Shown: piece after piece, positions 41,016 to 51,576 of the stretch | Layout: each line of letters opens with the position of its first letter | Position numbering within the stretch: the first letter of the stretch is position 1 | Origin: Rickettsia hoogstraalii | GTDB taxonomy: Bacteria > Pseudomonadota > Alphaproteobacteria > Rickettsiales > Rickettsiaceae | Assembly: GCF_000825685.1 (NCBI RefSeq) | Contig: NZ_CCXM01000001.1 | Coordinates: forward strand, 248,001-312,000 | DNA: 64,000 bases | Direction of reading: 5' to 3' | The notes under the pieces: model-generated | Databases searched by the model: none | What the model saw: the letters and a program-made list of their open reading frames with translations, nothing else | What the model was told of the DNA's origin: nothing | Made by a program: the position numbers and the translations under genes

Positions 41016-41600
41016 ATGCAGAATAAAGCTAAAGAATTAGGAAGTAAACTCCAAAAAACAATGAATGAAAATAATGTAGAAGATTTTAAAAAATTAATGT
41101 TTGAAATGACTAATTTTATCGATATGTTCGGTATACAGCCGGACTCCATAATATTAGATGAAAAAAGCCTTATAAAAATCGCTAAACTTGATCCTATCAT
41201 CTCCCTAGCTTTTCTTACTAAGATATATATACCCTCAGAACAACCGCACTCCTCTATTATATACAAAGCTTTAACAGATTGTATCCAATCTCAAGAAATA
41301 ACAGGGGCCGGCACTTTATTATCATTATTATTCCGCTTAACAAGTAATAACATTCAAGATGTTAATAAATACCTTTATGAAGGAATAAAAACAGGAAATA
41401 TAGAAATAGTAGATAATCTTTTACGCTACGTTGATTTAAATCAAAATGCATTTAATATAGCTATGGAGAAAGGGGGAGAAATTAAAAATTTTATATGTCA
41501 AAGAGATAAAAAATTCTACCAGAGTGAACTTTCTAAGAATTATCTCGCCAGCGAAACACAAGTAGATATTACAGGGGATTCAGAAAGTCATCCGGAATAA
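41016..41600 (+). CDS. Hypothetical protein, possibly alpha-solenoid
   Basis: The 194-residue protein is helix-rich with no membrane segment. The region DVNKYLYEGIKTGNIEIVDNLLRYVDLNQNAFNIAMEKGGEI (about residues 120-160) looks like a worn ankyrin or similar helical repeat. No catalytic motif is seen. It starts just after the recG 5' end on the opposite strand and is followed by a palindromic repeat. Confidence 0.6.
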   Translation: MQNKAKELGSKLQKTMNENNVEDFKKLMFEMTNFIDMFGIQPDSIILDEKSLIKIAKLDPIISLAFLTKIYIPSEQPHSSIIYKALTDCIQSQEITGAGTLLSLLFRLTSNNIQDVNKYLYEGIKTGNIEIVDNLLRYVDLNQNAFNIAMEKGGEIKNFICQRDKKFYQSELSKNYLASETQVDITGDSESHPE

Positions 41601-41624
41601 ATATAGTTGCATTGATACTAAAGT

Positions 41625-41774
41625 CGTCATTGCGAGGAAATTACAAAGTAATTGACAAAGCAATCCAGTAAAATGCATAGCATTTTTATTATTTTTACTG
41701 GATTGCCACGCTCCTTTTAGTCGCTCGCAATGACGGAGCGATATCCACGCGGGCAATGCCGCTTCGCAATGACG
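41625..41774. repeat. Palindromic repeat with trailing half-copy
   Basis: The inner palindrome 41625-41735 runs from CGTCATTGCGAGGAAATT to TCGCTCGCAATGACGG. It is followed by the outer right arm ATCCACGCGGGCAATGCC and then a short extra end CTTCGCAATGACG, as if another copy's right end were joined on. Confidence 0.85.
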
Positions 41775-41787
41775 TTTTTTGCAATGC

Positions 41788-42989
41788 TTATAAATCTAAT
41801 TTTAGTCCTGCTCTTAAGAATAGCGGAAGATTTTAAAGGCATACCTTCGATAAATCCCGCTGTTTTGTAACCACCTGAGCCGACTATCTTAAATGTTTCA
41901 TTTTAAGCTAAGCTCAAAATTAACTGCCCCAAGACCGCCCTGTTTACAGCTCTCTTTTAAAGGAGTAGCAGTTAACATTTTAGGCTGATTCCAAAATGCC
42001 GATTCTAAACCTAAACCGACAAAATCGAATTCGATTAATTTATTTGCTTTAACTCCAACACCTTAAGACTTAAATTTCTGATTTTTGCCGTAATTAATAT
42101 TAACTTGAATAATATTTATTATCAACAACAAAATGGTTAACTAAACCACGCTCTAAACCATATGGAGCAAGTATCGCTCTAGTCGCAGGTAAATATTATT
42201 TAACCGGTCCTAATTCAATCATCGGAATATTATTAAGATCTTGATTCATTACAAATGAATAACCTGAATAAACTAAAAACGGATCAAATAAATCTAAATA
42301 AGCATATGAACGAATTTTATTTTTAGTAATATAATTTTTACCGTATATAGAGTTAATCGCTTTTACATATGCATTTATATCATTACCGTCTTTATCTTTA
42401 CCGTCGTACTAAAAATAACTTGCTTGATCTAGTCTTGTCCATAAATAACCTATACCGTAAGTAGGATTAATTTTGTTACTTGTCATATATCTATCTTTAA
42501 TATTTTCAGATAACAAATAGCTTGCTTGAATCCCACCTGTATCTATAGCAATTTGCTTATGAACTTGCAAAGAATTAAAATCTTTAGCTTTAAAATATGT
42601 TGTACCCTCAAAAGGATCTACTTCATATTTTGTTACTTTTAAATCAAATTCTCTTGCTCTTGCTCCATGACCTCCTATTTCATGATTACCTACCATAATC
42701 CAAGATGTAGCAGTAAATCTTGTAATATAACTTAAGATTTTCATAGCTATATTATCTGAATCGGCAAACATAGCATCATCTAATTGACGGTAACCTTCAA
42801 TCAATGACATAGCAGCATCGCTACTTGCTCTTGAGGACATATCTTTATCATAAGTAATTACATAGCTATAATTTTTTTAGAATTTTCTTGAATTGTCATA
42901 TCGTCATCAATATTTGATGCAGTTGCTAATACTGATGATGAATATAAAAGACAAGCAGCAATAGTTAAATTTAGTTTATTTAATTTCAT
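41788..42989 (-). pseudogene. Exported rickettsial protein with HEIGGHG motif, decayed
   Basis: The gene starts at 42989 with a signal peptide (MKLNKLNLTIAACLLYSSSVLA) and slips near 42850. It continues as 42840-42409 with MVGNHEIGGHGARAREFDLKV, an HExxH-like zinc-protease motif, through in-frame stops at about 42410 and 42200 (YF-stop-YDGKDKDGN; GPVK-stop-YLPATR). After further slips it ends with the recognisable tail FIEGMPLKSSAILRAGLKLDL at 41788. At least four lesions. Intact, it would have been a secreted or outer-membrane protein of about 390 residues. I do not know its family by name. Confidence 0.8.
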
Positions 42990-43146
42990 AGTATCGTTAA
43001 TTTTTATTAATCATAAGTAGCTACGGTATATACTATTTTAAATTTGTAAAGTATTTTTTTAATATACCAAACTTGTGTATGTCCTTGACTTCTTTTGAAA
43101 ATCCTCCTAATTTCTTAAATAATAGATATTAAATAATTTAAAATTT

Positions 43147-43845
43147 ATGAATAAAATCTATCCTTCGGCTGAAGCTGCTCTTGAAGGACTTCTTTATGAC
43201 GGCATGACTATAATGTCGGGCGGATTCGGTCTATGCGGTATTCCTGAAAATTTAATAAATGCACTTCTTAAAAGCAATGTTCAAAATTTAACGATTATAA
43301 GCAATAATTGCGGTGTTGATAATTTCGGACTTGGGCTTCTTCTTCAAACTAAACAAATAAAAAAAATGATTTCTTCGTATGTCGGAGAAAATAAGATTTT
43401 TGAGCAACAATATCTTGATAAAGTACTTGAGCTTGAATTAAACCCACAAGGAACTTTAGCTGAACGAATTAGAGCTGCTTGCATGGGAATTCCGGCTTTT
43501 TATACTAAAACAGGTATAGGTACAATAGTTGAAGAAGGCAAAGAAACAAAGGAGTTTAACAGCGAAAAATATATCATGGAAACGGCGTTGCAAGCCGATC
43601 TTGCTATTATTAAAGGCTTTAAAGCTGATAAAAGCGGCAACGTGATTTACAATAAAACTGCACGAAATTTTAATGCAGTCATGGCAGGTGCCGCTAAAGT
43701 TACAGTTTGTGAAGTAGAGGAAATAGTTGAGGTAGGAGAACTTGACCCTAACAATATTCACACACCTAATATTTTTATACAGCGATTAATAGTAGGTGAA
43801 AGATATGAGAAACGTATTGAGCAATTAACTGTCAGGGAAAAATAA
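43147..43845 (+). CDS. scoA: Succinyl-CoA:3-ketoacid CoA transferase subunit A
   Basis: The 232-residue alpha subunit contains the family glycine motif [18 protein letters not shown] and the segment [20 protein letters not shown], ending with [18 protein letters not shown]. With subunit B it moves CoA from succinyl-CoA to acetoacetate or related ketoacids. The stop lies 3 bp before the scoB start, so they are translated together. The gene is intact. Confidence 0.93.
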   Translation: MNKIYPSAEAALEGLLYDGMTIMSGGFGLCGIPENLINALLKSNVQNLTIISNNCGVDNFGLGLLLQTKQIKKMISSYVGENKIFEQQYLDKVLELELNPQGTLAERIRAACMGIPAFYTKTGIGTIVEEGKETKEFNSEKYIMETALQADLAIIKGFKADKSGNVIYNKTARNFNAVMAGAAKVTVCEVEEIVEVGELDPNNIHTPNIFIQRLIVGERYEKRIEQLTVREK

Positions 43846-43848
43846 GAT

Positions 43849-44484
43849 ATGGCTTGGAGCAAAGAAGAAATTTATCAAATAACCGCAGAGGAACTTAAAG
43901 ACGGATTATATGTCAATCTTGGTATAGGTATGCCTACGCATGTAGCAAATTATATACCTAAAGGAGTGAATGTAATATTTCAAAGCGAGAACGGTATGCT
44001 TGGTATGGGACCGTTTCCTTACGCAGGAGAGGAAGATCCTGATTTAATTAACGCCGGTAAGCAAACTATTACTGCTATTCCTGAAAGCAGCTATTTCGAC
44101 AGTAGCTTTTCATTTGGGATGATTAGAGGTTCGCATGTCGATTTAACTATTTTAGGTGCTATGCAAGTCTCACAAAAAGGTGATCTTGCCAACTGGACTA
44201 TTCCGGGTAAAATGGTTAAAGGTATGGGCGGTGCTATGGATTTGGTTGCTAACACCAAAAGAGTAGTTATTATAATGGAACATAACGCAAAAGACGGTGG
44301 TGCTAAATTATTAAAAGAATGCAGCTTTCCGTTAACAGGTAAAAAAGTAGTTAACAGAATAATTACCGATCTTGGAATTTTTGATATTGATAAAGATGAA
44401 ATGATATTAGTTAGAAAGGCTGACGATGTTACTATTGAGGAAATACAATCTAAAACTGAAGCCGAGTTTATTGTAGGCTTATAG
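43849..44484 (+). CDS. scoB: Succinyl-CoA:3-ketoacid CoA transferase subunit B
   Basis: The 211-residue beta subunit contains the catalytic glutamate in FQSENGMLGMGP (about residue 46), which forms the glutamyl-CoA intermediate, plus the family segments NLGIGMPTHVANYI and RGSHVDLTILGAMQVSQKGDLANW. It pairs with scoA directly upstream. The gene is complete and followed by a palindromic repeat. Confidence 0.94.
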   Translation: MAWSKEEIYQITAEELKDGLYVNLGIGMPTHVANYIPKGVNVIFQSENGMLGMGPFPYAGEEDPDLINAGKQTITAIPESSYFDSSFSFGMIRGSHVDLTILGAMQVSQKGDLANWTIPGKMVKGMGGAMDLVANTKRVVIIMEHNAKDGGAKLLKECSFPLTGKKVVNRIITDLGIFDIDKDEMILVRKADDVTIEEIQSKTEAEFIVGL

Positions 44485-44519
44485 GAGAGAGGAGTTGTTT
44501 CGTATATCAGTAGTTTAGC

Positions 44520-44613
44520 CGTCATTGCGAGCGACTAAAAGGAGCGTGGCAATCTCAAGAAGGTAGTGTAAAATTTCTGAGATTGCCACGTCGCTTCGCT
44601 CCTCGCAATGACG
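44520..44613. repeat. Palindromic repeat, CGTCATTGCGAG family
   Basis: It runs from CGTCATTGCGAGCGACTAAA to TCGCTCCTCGCAATGACG with a GCAATCTCA...TGAGATTGCC core. It lies just after scoB and may terminate it. Confidence 0.9.
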
Positions 44614-44644
44614 ATTTAGTTGTAATATTTATATGGAGAATAAA

Positions 44645-45223
44645 ATGGTTAAAGTAGCTATCGTATATTATAGCGGGTATGGTCATACTGCAAAAGTAGC
44701 TGAAGAACTACACAAGAGCGTAAAAGAAGCAGGAGCAAATGTTTCTTTAATAAAAATAAATTAAAGACAAGCCAGATAATATTGATTGGGATTTATTAGA
44801 TAATGCCGATGCTATAATTTTTGGAACTCCAACTTATATGGGTAGTTTAGCCGGTCCGTTTTAAACCTTTATGGAGGCTACCTCAACTAGGTGGGCACAG
44901 CAAAATGGAAAGATAAAATAGCTGCAGCTTTTACTAATTCTGCTTCTTATTCAGGTGATAAGTTATGCAGCATCCAACAATTATTTCATTTTGCAATGCA
45001 GCATTGTATGATTTGGGTTGGGCAAACTGAAGCAGCCCCGAATTTTGCCGATCATGAGATGCCTGATCCCGACAAAATTAACCGCCTCGGTAGCTGGTCA
45101 GGACTTATGACTCAATCTAACCACAAATCTTCTCCTGATATTACTCCTACTAAAGGCGATTTAAAAACTGCTAATTTATTTGGTAAAAGAATAGTTGAAG
45201 TAACTAAGAAGTTTAAAGGGTAG
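44645..45223 (+). pseudogene. WrbA-like NAD(P)H:quinone oxidoreductase / flavodoxin-family protein, broken
   Basis: The start at 44645 gives [30 protein letters not shown] with the FMN-phosphate loop, then a slip near 44760. Next comes KPDNIDWDLLDNADAIIFGTPTYMGSLAGPF, an in-frame TAA near 44863, and TFMEATSTRWAQQ. A final slip near 44900 is followed by KDKIAAAFTNSASYSGDKLCSIQQLFHFAMQHCMIWVG to 45223. This is the whole WrbA-type flavodoxin fold in pieces. At least three lesions, so no active quinone reductase is expected. Confidence 0.88.
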
Positions 45224-45232
45224 ACCCCGAAT

Positions 45233-45352
45233 CGTCATTGCGAGGAAATTGTATAGCAATTGACGAAGCAATCCAGTAAAAAATTCTTATTTACAGAATT
45301 TTTTTAATTATTTTCTGGATTGCCACGTCGCCTACGGCTCCTCGCAATGACG
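45233..45352. repeat. Palindromic repeat, CGTCATTGCGAG family
   Basis: The inner palindrome runs from CGTCATTGCGAGGAAATTG to GGCTCCTCGCAATGACGG. It is followed by the outer arm remnant ATCCACACAACAAAGC. It lies between the convergent wrbA-like remnant and rickA. Confidence 0.9.
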
Positions 45353-45387
45353 GCTTAGGTATCCACACAACAAAGCATACTTAAAGA

Positions 45388-46960
45388 TTAACTTCTAACA
45401 AATGATGGTTTTTGTGAACTCCTATTACTTAGAATCTTTTGAGCATGCGTAGTCGTTTTAGCATCTCGTTCTCCTCTAGTTTTTAGAGCCTTTGGTTTAT
45501 TGCTATTAACACTAACATCACTCCAGTTACCACTATCGCTTTCACTGCCACTACTGCTACTACTAATCACTCATCTCCATAGCAACTCTTCGTGCTAAAA
45601 TTGATGCAACTCCATTAGGTTTGTTAACATTCTGAGCAGGCTTACTATGCGAATGTGCAACCGGTTTTCCTGTATTAGGATCAAACTCAACTTTTCTTAG
45701 TTTGTGTTCACCTCTTATAGACTGCAGCAATAAGTCTCTAGAATCTCGTGTCTTAACATCCGTTTTTTCAACTTTTCTTAGATTTTTTGGTCCTGCTATT
45801 TCTCTCATTAAATCAGAAGTATCTATAGAAGGACGTGGTTGATTTTCCGGTTTTTTAACCGTAGTAACTCCTACAGGCTTAGATAATATCTCAGTCTGAG
45901 CCGGAGCCATAGTAGGCATAGGCGGTGGTGGCGGATTATTTTTCGATAAAGGAGGTGGCGGCGGTGGTGGTGATGGAATATTATTTTGTGATAAAGGAGG
46001 CGGCGGTGTTACACTATTTTCCAAAGGTTTAGCTAGGGACGAGTTTGCTAATATTGGTTCTTTTTTTGAAGCCATGTGATTTGTAAGGTTACTTACTATC
46101 TTTTGTAACTCCTCATTGTCAGGCAACTTTGCAATTATATTATTAATATTTCTTTCCTTATTTTCAATTAATTCCTCAAATTTATGCTTCGTTTTATATA
46201 ATTGTTCATCAATCTTTCTAATTGTTCTAGTATTACTTTCTTTGTTTTTTGCTAAAACCTGCTCACTATTATTTACAAAAACATTTTTAACATTTTGCCA
46301 AATATTATTTAATTTTTCAAAAAATGTATAAGGTATTTCTTCTCTAATTTCAGCAACCTGTTTTTGTATTTCCTTAAGTTCTTTGATATTAGAATTCTCA
46401 GATATTAAATTTTGGATGTTTTGTTTTGTAGCATTTAAAGAATTATATTGTTTCTCTAGTTCTTCAGCCTTAATGAATTGTAAAGGATTTGTCATATGTA
46501 GAGCTGAGAATCTTTCAGGTTTACTCTTATAACTAAAATATACTTCCGACAATCTTTCTCTTTGTTCTTTAGATAAATCTTTCTTTGTTAAATCCTTAAA
46601 ATTTTTTTCGATTTCTTCTTGTAATTCTTGCTTTAAAGGTGCAGATTTTTCCGCTATATTATATATCTTATTATTAATATCTTTTAATATTTTGTTATTA
46701 TACTTTATTGCTTCATTTGTTAACTGTTCTTCACTTTTTACAAAAATATACTTTACATTAGAAACTGTTTTTACAAGTCTTTTAAACCAAGGCAACGATC
46801 TATTATGTTCTTTTTCTAGTTCTTTAGTTTCATTTTGTATTTCGATTAAACCTTGCAACTTCTTATTTTGTTCGCATAATTCATTTACTTGGCTTAATAT
46901 AGTATTTAAAGCATTATTTTCTTATGCTAATAATTTATTTATATCTATTTCTTTAGCCAC
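45388..46960 (-). pseudogene. rickA: RickA actin-assembly protein, damaged at both ends
   Basis: From GTG at 46960 the reading is (M)AKEIDINKLLA, then TAA at 46922-46924 replaces the expected codon 13, then ENNALNTILSQVNELCEQNKK continues in frame. The main body (to 45563) has coiled-coil N-terminal domains, the proline-rich region with PPPPPP blocks (about 45900-46020), two RDLL-type WH2 segments and the central segment VNKPNGVASILARRVAMEMSD. One extra T near 45565 ends the frame, and the acidic tail SSSSSGSESDSGNWSDVSVNS with the true end follows in another frame to 45388. RickA normally activates host Arp2/3 to make actin tails; loss of the acidic tail should abolish that. Confidence 0.9.
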
Positions 46961-47080
46961 GTCATACACCTACTATAAATTAATGTCGGCATTATAGTAA
47001 ATTTCTTGTACAAAAGCAAAAATAAAGTTAATTTATGTTAATATATTCTCAATAAATGAAAAGTAGATAGACGAGTATAG

Positions 47081-48166
47081 TTAACGTAATTTTAATGATG
47101 ATAAGCCTATAAGAGCAAATATAACTGAAATAATCCAAAATCTTATTACGACTTTTGATTCTGCCCAGCCGTGTTTTTCAAAATGATGATGGAGCGGTGC
47201 CATTTTAAATATTCTTTTTCCTTTAGTAGCTTTAAAATAATATACTTGTAAAATAACAGATGCCGTTTCAATAACAAACAAGCCGCCGACTATAGCTAAA
47301 ACTATTTCATGCTTAGTAATGACGCTAATAATCCCAAGTACACCGCCAAGGCTTAAACTACCGGTATCGCCCATAAAAACTTCTGCCGGTTGTGCGTTAA
47401 ACCACAAAAATCCAAGGCAGCTACCGACGAGTCCTGCACATAACACCGTTAACTCTCCGGTATTCGGTATATAGGTTAGCTGTAAGTAGTTCGAGTAAAT
47501 TAGATTTCCTACTAAATAACTTATTAAAGCAAAAGAACCAGCAGTAAAGGCAATAGGAACGGTAGCAAGACCATCAAGCCCATCCGTTAGATTCACGGCA
47601 TTAGAAGAACCGACTATAACAAATATAGCAAAAACTATATAAAAATAACCAAGATCCAAACTTAAATTTTTAAAAAACGGTACGTTAAGTAAATGACTTG
47701 GATTTTTATCTAGATATTCTAGTAAAACACATATAATTAAGCTAATAATTCCTTGCAGTAAAAGCTTACTTTTTCCCCTTACCCCGTAATGGTTATTTTT
47801 AGTTACCTTAGCATAATCATCCATAAATCCTATAATACCGAAGCTAATAAAACCAAATAACGTAATCCAAATATATTTATTAGTTAAATCAGCAAGTAAT
47901 AAAGTAGAAATACAACTAGACAAAATAATCATAATGCCTCCCATTGTCGGAGTACCTGCTTTTGTTTGATGCGATTCAGGTCCGTCTGAGCGTATAGGCT
48001 GACCGTTTTTTTGAAGAGATCGCAGAAATTTTATTAATATCGGACCCGTGATAAAGCTAAGGCTTAGAGTTATAATAATAGCAAGACCGCTACGAAAAGT
48101 AATATAGTGAAATAAATTAGCTATATGTGAATTATGGATGTGAGGAAGTAAAAGATTATATAACAT
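47081..48166 (-). CDS. mraY: Phospho-N-acetylmuramoyl-pentapeptide transferase
   Basis: The 361-residue polytopic enzyme makes lipid I from UDP-MurNAc-pentapeptide and undecaprenyl phosphate. Visible are the substrate-site motifs [30 protein letters not shown] with the Asp pair, [28 protein letters not shown] and [12 protein letters not shown] near the C terminus. Ten membrane helices are apparent. It is the third peptidoglycan gene in the order murE, murF, mraY on this strand. Confidence 0.97.
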   Translation of the reverse strand: MLYNLLLPHIHNSHIANLFHYITFRSGLAIIITLSLSFITGPILIKFLRSLQKNGQPIRSDGPESHQTKAGTPTMGGIMIILSSCISTLLLADLTNKYIWITLFGFISFGIIGFMDDYAKVTKNNHYGVRGKSKLLLQGIISLIICVLLEYLDKNPSHLLNVPFFKNLSLDLGYFYIVFAIFVIVGSSNAVNLTDGLDGLATVPIAFTAGSFALISYLVGNLIYSNYLQLTYIPNTGELTVLCAGLVGSCLGFLWFNAQPAEVFMGDTGSLSLGGVLGIISVITKHEIVLAIVGGLFVIETASVILQVYYFKATKGKRIFKMAPLHHHFEKHGWAESKVVIRFWIISVIFALIGLSSLKLR

Positions 48167-48241
48167 TTGTAGATTTAAATTAAAAAGTGTGTTTTGATGT
48201 TGCTCATTGCACGCATGGATACCAAATCTTCATTGCGAGCG

Positions 48242-48412
48242 GGCATTGTTGCGTGGACCTGTTTATCCGTCATTGCGAGGAAATTGCATAGCAATTGACG
48301 AAGCAATCCAGTAAAAAATTCTTATTTACAGAATTTTTTTAATTATTTCCTGGATTGCCGCGTTGCTTCGCTCCTCGCAATGACGGAAAACCAAACCACA
48401 CAACATTAAAAA
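48242..48412. repeat. Nested palindromic repeat beside a fragment
   Basis: The left outer arm is GGCATTGTTGCGTGGACC, the right outer arm AAACCACACAACATT. The inner palindrome runs from CGTCATTGCGAGGAAATTG to CGCTCCTCGCAATGACGG. Immediately left, ACGCATGGATACC then TTCATTGCGAGCG (about 48210-48241) is a fragment of another copy. It separates murF from mraY. Confidence 0.88.
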
Positions 48413-48425
48413 TATCTTAGTGTAT

Positions 48426-49775
48426 TTATTTATAATAATCAACAATCTTATCAAGTTTTATACCTCTTGAACCTTTTATTAAGATAAGCTCATTACCTTC
48501 AAATAAATCCGTGATATGCGTAATTAATTCATCAACATTTTTAAAGTATTTTTTAGCTGTTTTGGGAGGTAGTAAATCATAAATATATTTAGTATTTACT
48601 CCTACTAAATAAACTTTAGAACAACCAGCATCTAGTATATAAGGTACTAGTTCTTCATGTAGCGGTTTAGAGCTTTCCCCCAGCTCTAGCATATCGCCTA
48701 TTATAGCGGTTTTATTCTCGGCAGGTACTTGCTTTAAATATTCTAATGCAGCTTTCATTGACCCTGGACTTGCGTTATAGTAATCACAAATTACACGAGA
48801 ATTTTGTATATTGATAATTTTCCCTCTTCCTTCGGTCGGAGAAATATTTGCTAAGTGATTTGCAGCTAACTCCATATCTTTACCTAATATATCGATAATT
48901 AAAAGTACACCGGTATAATTTTCGGCAAAATGCCTAGGAATGAACGGTATAGTTATCTCTAAGGATTTATTATTTATCTTATATTTTAAATGAACTTGCT
49001 CTCCTAGGTTCTCATATAAAACTAATTGTGCAGGTGTATTATGTGATATGCCGAAGTTATATACCCTATCAATAGAAAGGTTTTTTAATATCGATAATAT
49101 TTTGCTATAACAATTAGTATCAGCATTAATAACGGCAATATCATTTTTGCTAAAATTTTCAAAAATCTCACATTTAGCTTCAGCTATCTCTTCAAGCGAA
49201 TTAAAAAATTCTAAATGAGCCTCCGAAATATTAGTAATCATGGCAATATTCGGCTTTAATATTTGAACCAGTTCTCTTATCTCGCCTTTATGGTTCATGC
49301 CAAGCTCAAAAATGGCATATTCCGTATCATCAGCCATTGATGCAAGATTAATAAGCATACCGAGTTTGTTATTGAAATTACCTCTGCTAGCAAAAACTAG
49401 GGAATCATGTTGCAATAATATCTTCAGTGCTTCTTTAGTAGAGGTTTTACCGACACTACCGGTGATAGCTATGAATTTAGCTTTTGAATTCTCTCGTTTA
49501 TATAAAGCCATTTTTTGTAGAGCCTCAAAACAATCATCAACTAGGATAATTTTATCTTTATCATTTATCTCTACTTGCTTACTAACAATTACGGCTGCCG
49601 CTCCTTTATCTATTGCATCCTGAACATAATCATGACCGTCTCTATTACCCTGAAGTGCTATAAATAAGTCACCTTTTTTAACATCTTTGGAGTTGAATTG
49701 CACCTCATTACAATTGATAGAATTAGAGATTGTTATACCGAGAGCAGCACTTAAAGTTTTAGAGTTCCAAATCAT
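48426..49775 (-). CDS. murF: UDP-N-acetylmuramoyl-tripeptide--D-alanyl-D-alanine ligase
   Basis: The 449-residue Mur ligase adds D-Ala-D-Ala. It has the ATP loop [15 protein letters not shown], the [13 protein letters not shown] segment, [12 protein letters not shown], the Mur-ligase NADTN segment and the C-terminal [17 protein letters not shown]. The N-terminal domain ([26 protein letters not shown]) is of MurF type. It lies after murE with a palindromic repeat between them. Intact. Confidence 0.96.
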   Translation of the reverse strand: MIWNSKTLSAALGITISNSINCNEVQFNSKDVKKGDLFIALQGNRDGHDYVQDAIDKGAAAVIVSKQVEINDKDKIILVDDCFEALQKMALYKRENSKAKFIAITGSVGKTSTKEALKILLQHDSLVFASRGNFNNKLGMLINLASMADDTEYAIFELGMNHKGEIRELVQILKPNIAMITNISEAHLEFFNSLEEIAEAKCEIFENFSKNDIAVINADTNCYSKILSILKNLSIDRVYNFGISHNTPAQLVLYENLGEQVHLKYKINNKSLEITIPFIPRHFAENYTGVLLIIDILGKDMELAANHLANISPTEGRGKIINIQNSRVICDYYNASPGSMKAALEYLKQVPAENKTAIIGDMLELGESSKPLHEELVPYILDAGCSKVYLVGVNTKYIYDLLPPKTAKKYFKNVDELITHITDLFEGNELILIKGSRGIKLDKIVDYYK

Positions 49776-49854
49776 ATATTTTTGTTATTTACGTGTTGTT
49801 GTATGGCTTGTTTATATCATTCCCGTATGGCATTGCCCACGTGGATGCTCAACC

Positions 49855-49945
49855 CGTCATTGCGAGCGACTGTAAGGAGCGTGGCAATCTCAGGATTTTG
49901 GCATGGGATTGCTGCGTCAAGGCTTTGCCTTTCCTTGCAATGACG
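49855..49945. repeat. Palindromic repeat overlapping the murE 3' end
   Basis: It runs from CGTCATTGCGAGCGACTGTA to GCCTTTCCTTGCAATGACG. Bases 49917-49945 are also the last codons and stop of murE. Left of it, ATTCCCGTATGGCATTGCCC and ACGTGGATGC are outer-arm remnants. Confidence 0.9.
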
Positions 49946-51359
49946 TTAGTTTCCCTACAATTTCAGCATCATCAAAAGGTAATTTCTTATCGCCTATAAT
50001 TTGGTAATTTTCATGACCTTTGCCGGCAATTAATAAGATATCGTCCTGTTTTAAATTATTTATACCATATTTAATAGCTTCTTTCCTATCAGCTATTTCG
50101 ATATAATCCGCTTTCTCTATACCGCTTATGATTTCAGCTCTGATTAGCTTTGGGTCTTCATTGCGTGGGTTATCATCGGTAATTATGACGTTATCAGCAA
50201 GTTTTGCGGCTATTTGCCCCATAAGACTTCTCTTTGTCTTATCACGATTACCACCGCAACCAAAAACTACGCTTAGCTTACTATCACGTAATTTAATATT
50301 TTTCAGTTCCGTTAAAGCTTTTTCAAGAGCATCGGGAGTATGGGAATAATCAACAAAAATATTAGTGTTGCCTATTCGCTCCATTCTGCCTTTTACCGGT
50401 TTAACTTGGGTTAGAATTTCGATTATTTTATTAAAATCAAATCCGATATAATGAATGCTAAGAGCGGCAATTAACAAATTGCTAGCCTGAAAACTACCGA
50501 TTATAGAGGTATTAAAACTACATTCTCTATTATTAAATGCAAAATTAATATTTTGTCCTTTTAAAGAACCATTAATTTTAGTTATTTGTACATCACCTTT
50601 TTTTCCAACAGTTATAAATTTAATATTATGGTTATGTAGGTAATCTTTAATAAACTCTATTTCTTCTATATCGGAATTTAATATTGCAAGACCGCCTTGT
50701 AATAAATGCTTGGTAAATAATTTCAGTTTGGCTAATAAATAATTTTCTTTTGTATAGTGATAATCTAGATGATCCTGACTAAAGCTAGTAAAACATGCGA
50801 TATTTACTTTTATTTCCCCAAGTCTTGCTTGATTAAGACCATGACTAGAAGCTTCAAAAGCTAAATATTCTATATTGTTTTCAGCTAAATTATGGGCAAT
50901 TTTTCTAAAGCTTAAATAATCAAGCGTGGTTAATTCCGGCACATCATTTATAAGATTATCGCAGCCAAAAATCTCTACACCTATCGTACCTACAGATGCG
51001 GCTTTTTTCCCAAGTAATGAATATGTTTGAGCTATATAGGACACTACCGAGCTTTTGCCGTTAGTACCGGTTACGGCTATCAAATTCTTTGGTTTTTTAG
51101 GATAAAAAATCTCTATAGCTTCATATAAAGCTGCTTGTACATCTTCTACATAGATTACTTTATCTATAGTAGCACTTTTTTCATTGTCCGTAATTACTAA
51201 TACTGTACCTTTGTTTAAAGCCTCATTTATAAAATCATTTCCATCAACATTTTGTCCTTTAATCGCAAAAAAGACGTCTTTATCCTTAACGGTTTTAGAA
51301 TTAATCGACAAACCTTTTACGTTATGTTTTTGGAATAATTGTTTTAAGTTATGGGGCAT
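49917..51359 (-). CDS. murE: UDP-N-acetylmuramoyl-L-alanyl-D-glutamate--2,6-diaminopimelate ligase
   Basis: The 480-residue Mur ligase adds meso-diaminopimelate. It has the ATP loop AVTGTNGKSSVVSY, the ASSHGL motif and the mDAP-selecting DDNPRNEDP, so it is the diaminopimelate rather than the lysine type. The C terminus ends VGKLTSLQGKAKP, where the last nine codons and the stop are read from the end of a palindromic repeat. The protein core is intact, so the altered tail is probably tolerated. It lies downstream of mfd and upstream of murF. Confidence 0.96.
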   Translation of the reverse strand: MPHNLKQLFQKHNVKGLSINSKTVKDKDVFFAIKGQNVDGNDFINEALNKGTVLVITDNEKSATIDKVIYVEDVQAALYEAIEIFYPKKPKNLIAVTGTNGKSSVVSYIAQTYSLLGKKAASVGTIGVEIFGCDNLINDVPELTTLDYLSFRKIAHNLAENNIEYLAFEASSHGLNQARLGEIKVNIACFTSFSQDHLDYHYTKENYLLAKLKLFTKHLLQGGLAILNSDIEEIEFIKDYLHNHNIKFITVGKKGDVQITKINGSLKGQNINFAFNNRECSFNTSIIGSFQASNLLIAALSIHYIGFDFNKIIEILTQVKPVKGRMERIGNTNIFVDYSHTPDALEKALTELKNIKLRDSKLSVVFGCGGNRDKTKRSLMGQIAAKLADNVIITDDNPRNEDPKLIRAEIISGIEKADYIEIADRKEAIKYGINNLKQDDILLIAGKGHENYQIIGDKKLPFDDAEIVGKLTSLQGKAKP

Positions 51360-51384
51360 GTTTATTATGTTAAAAAAATGTTAC

Positions 51385-51570
51385 CGTCATTGCAAGAATT
51401 GGTTTTCCCGTCATTGCGAGAAGAATTACGCAGTAATTCGACGAAGCAATCCAGTAAAAAATTCTGTAAATCAGAATTTTTTTAATTATTTTTCTGGATT
51501 GCCGCGTCGCTTCGCTCCTCGCAATGACGACCTAGGTATCCACACAGGCAACGCAGAGCTAGGAATGACA
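51385..51570. repeat. Nested palindromic repeat between mfd and murE
   Basis: A partial left copy CGTCATTGCAAGAATTGG at 51385 is followed by the full inner palindrome 51409-51529 (CGTCATTGCGAGAAG to CTCCTCGCAATGACG). Right outer remnants are TATCCACACAGGCAACGC and AGGAATGACATCG, which is close to the mfd stop codon. Confidence 0.88.
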
Positions 51571-51576
51571 TCGAGT

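Noticed and set aside
46116..46997. Plus-strand frames rich in Phe/Leu/Ser opposite rickA
   Set aside because: Antisense to the AT-rich coiled-coil part of rickA; composition is that of reversed Lys/Glu codons.
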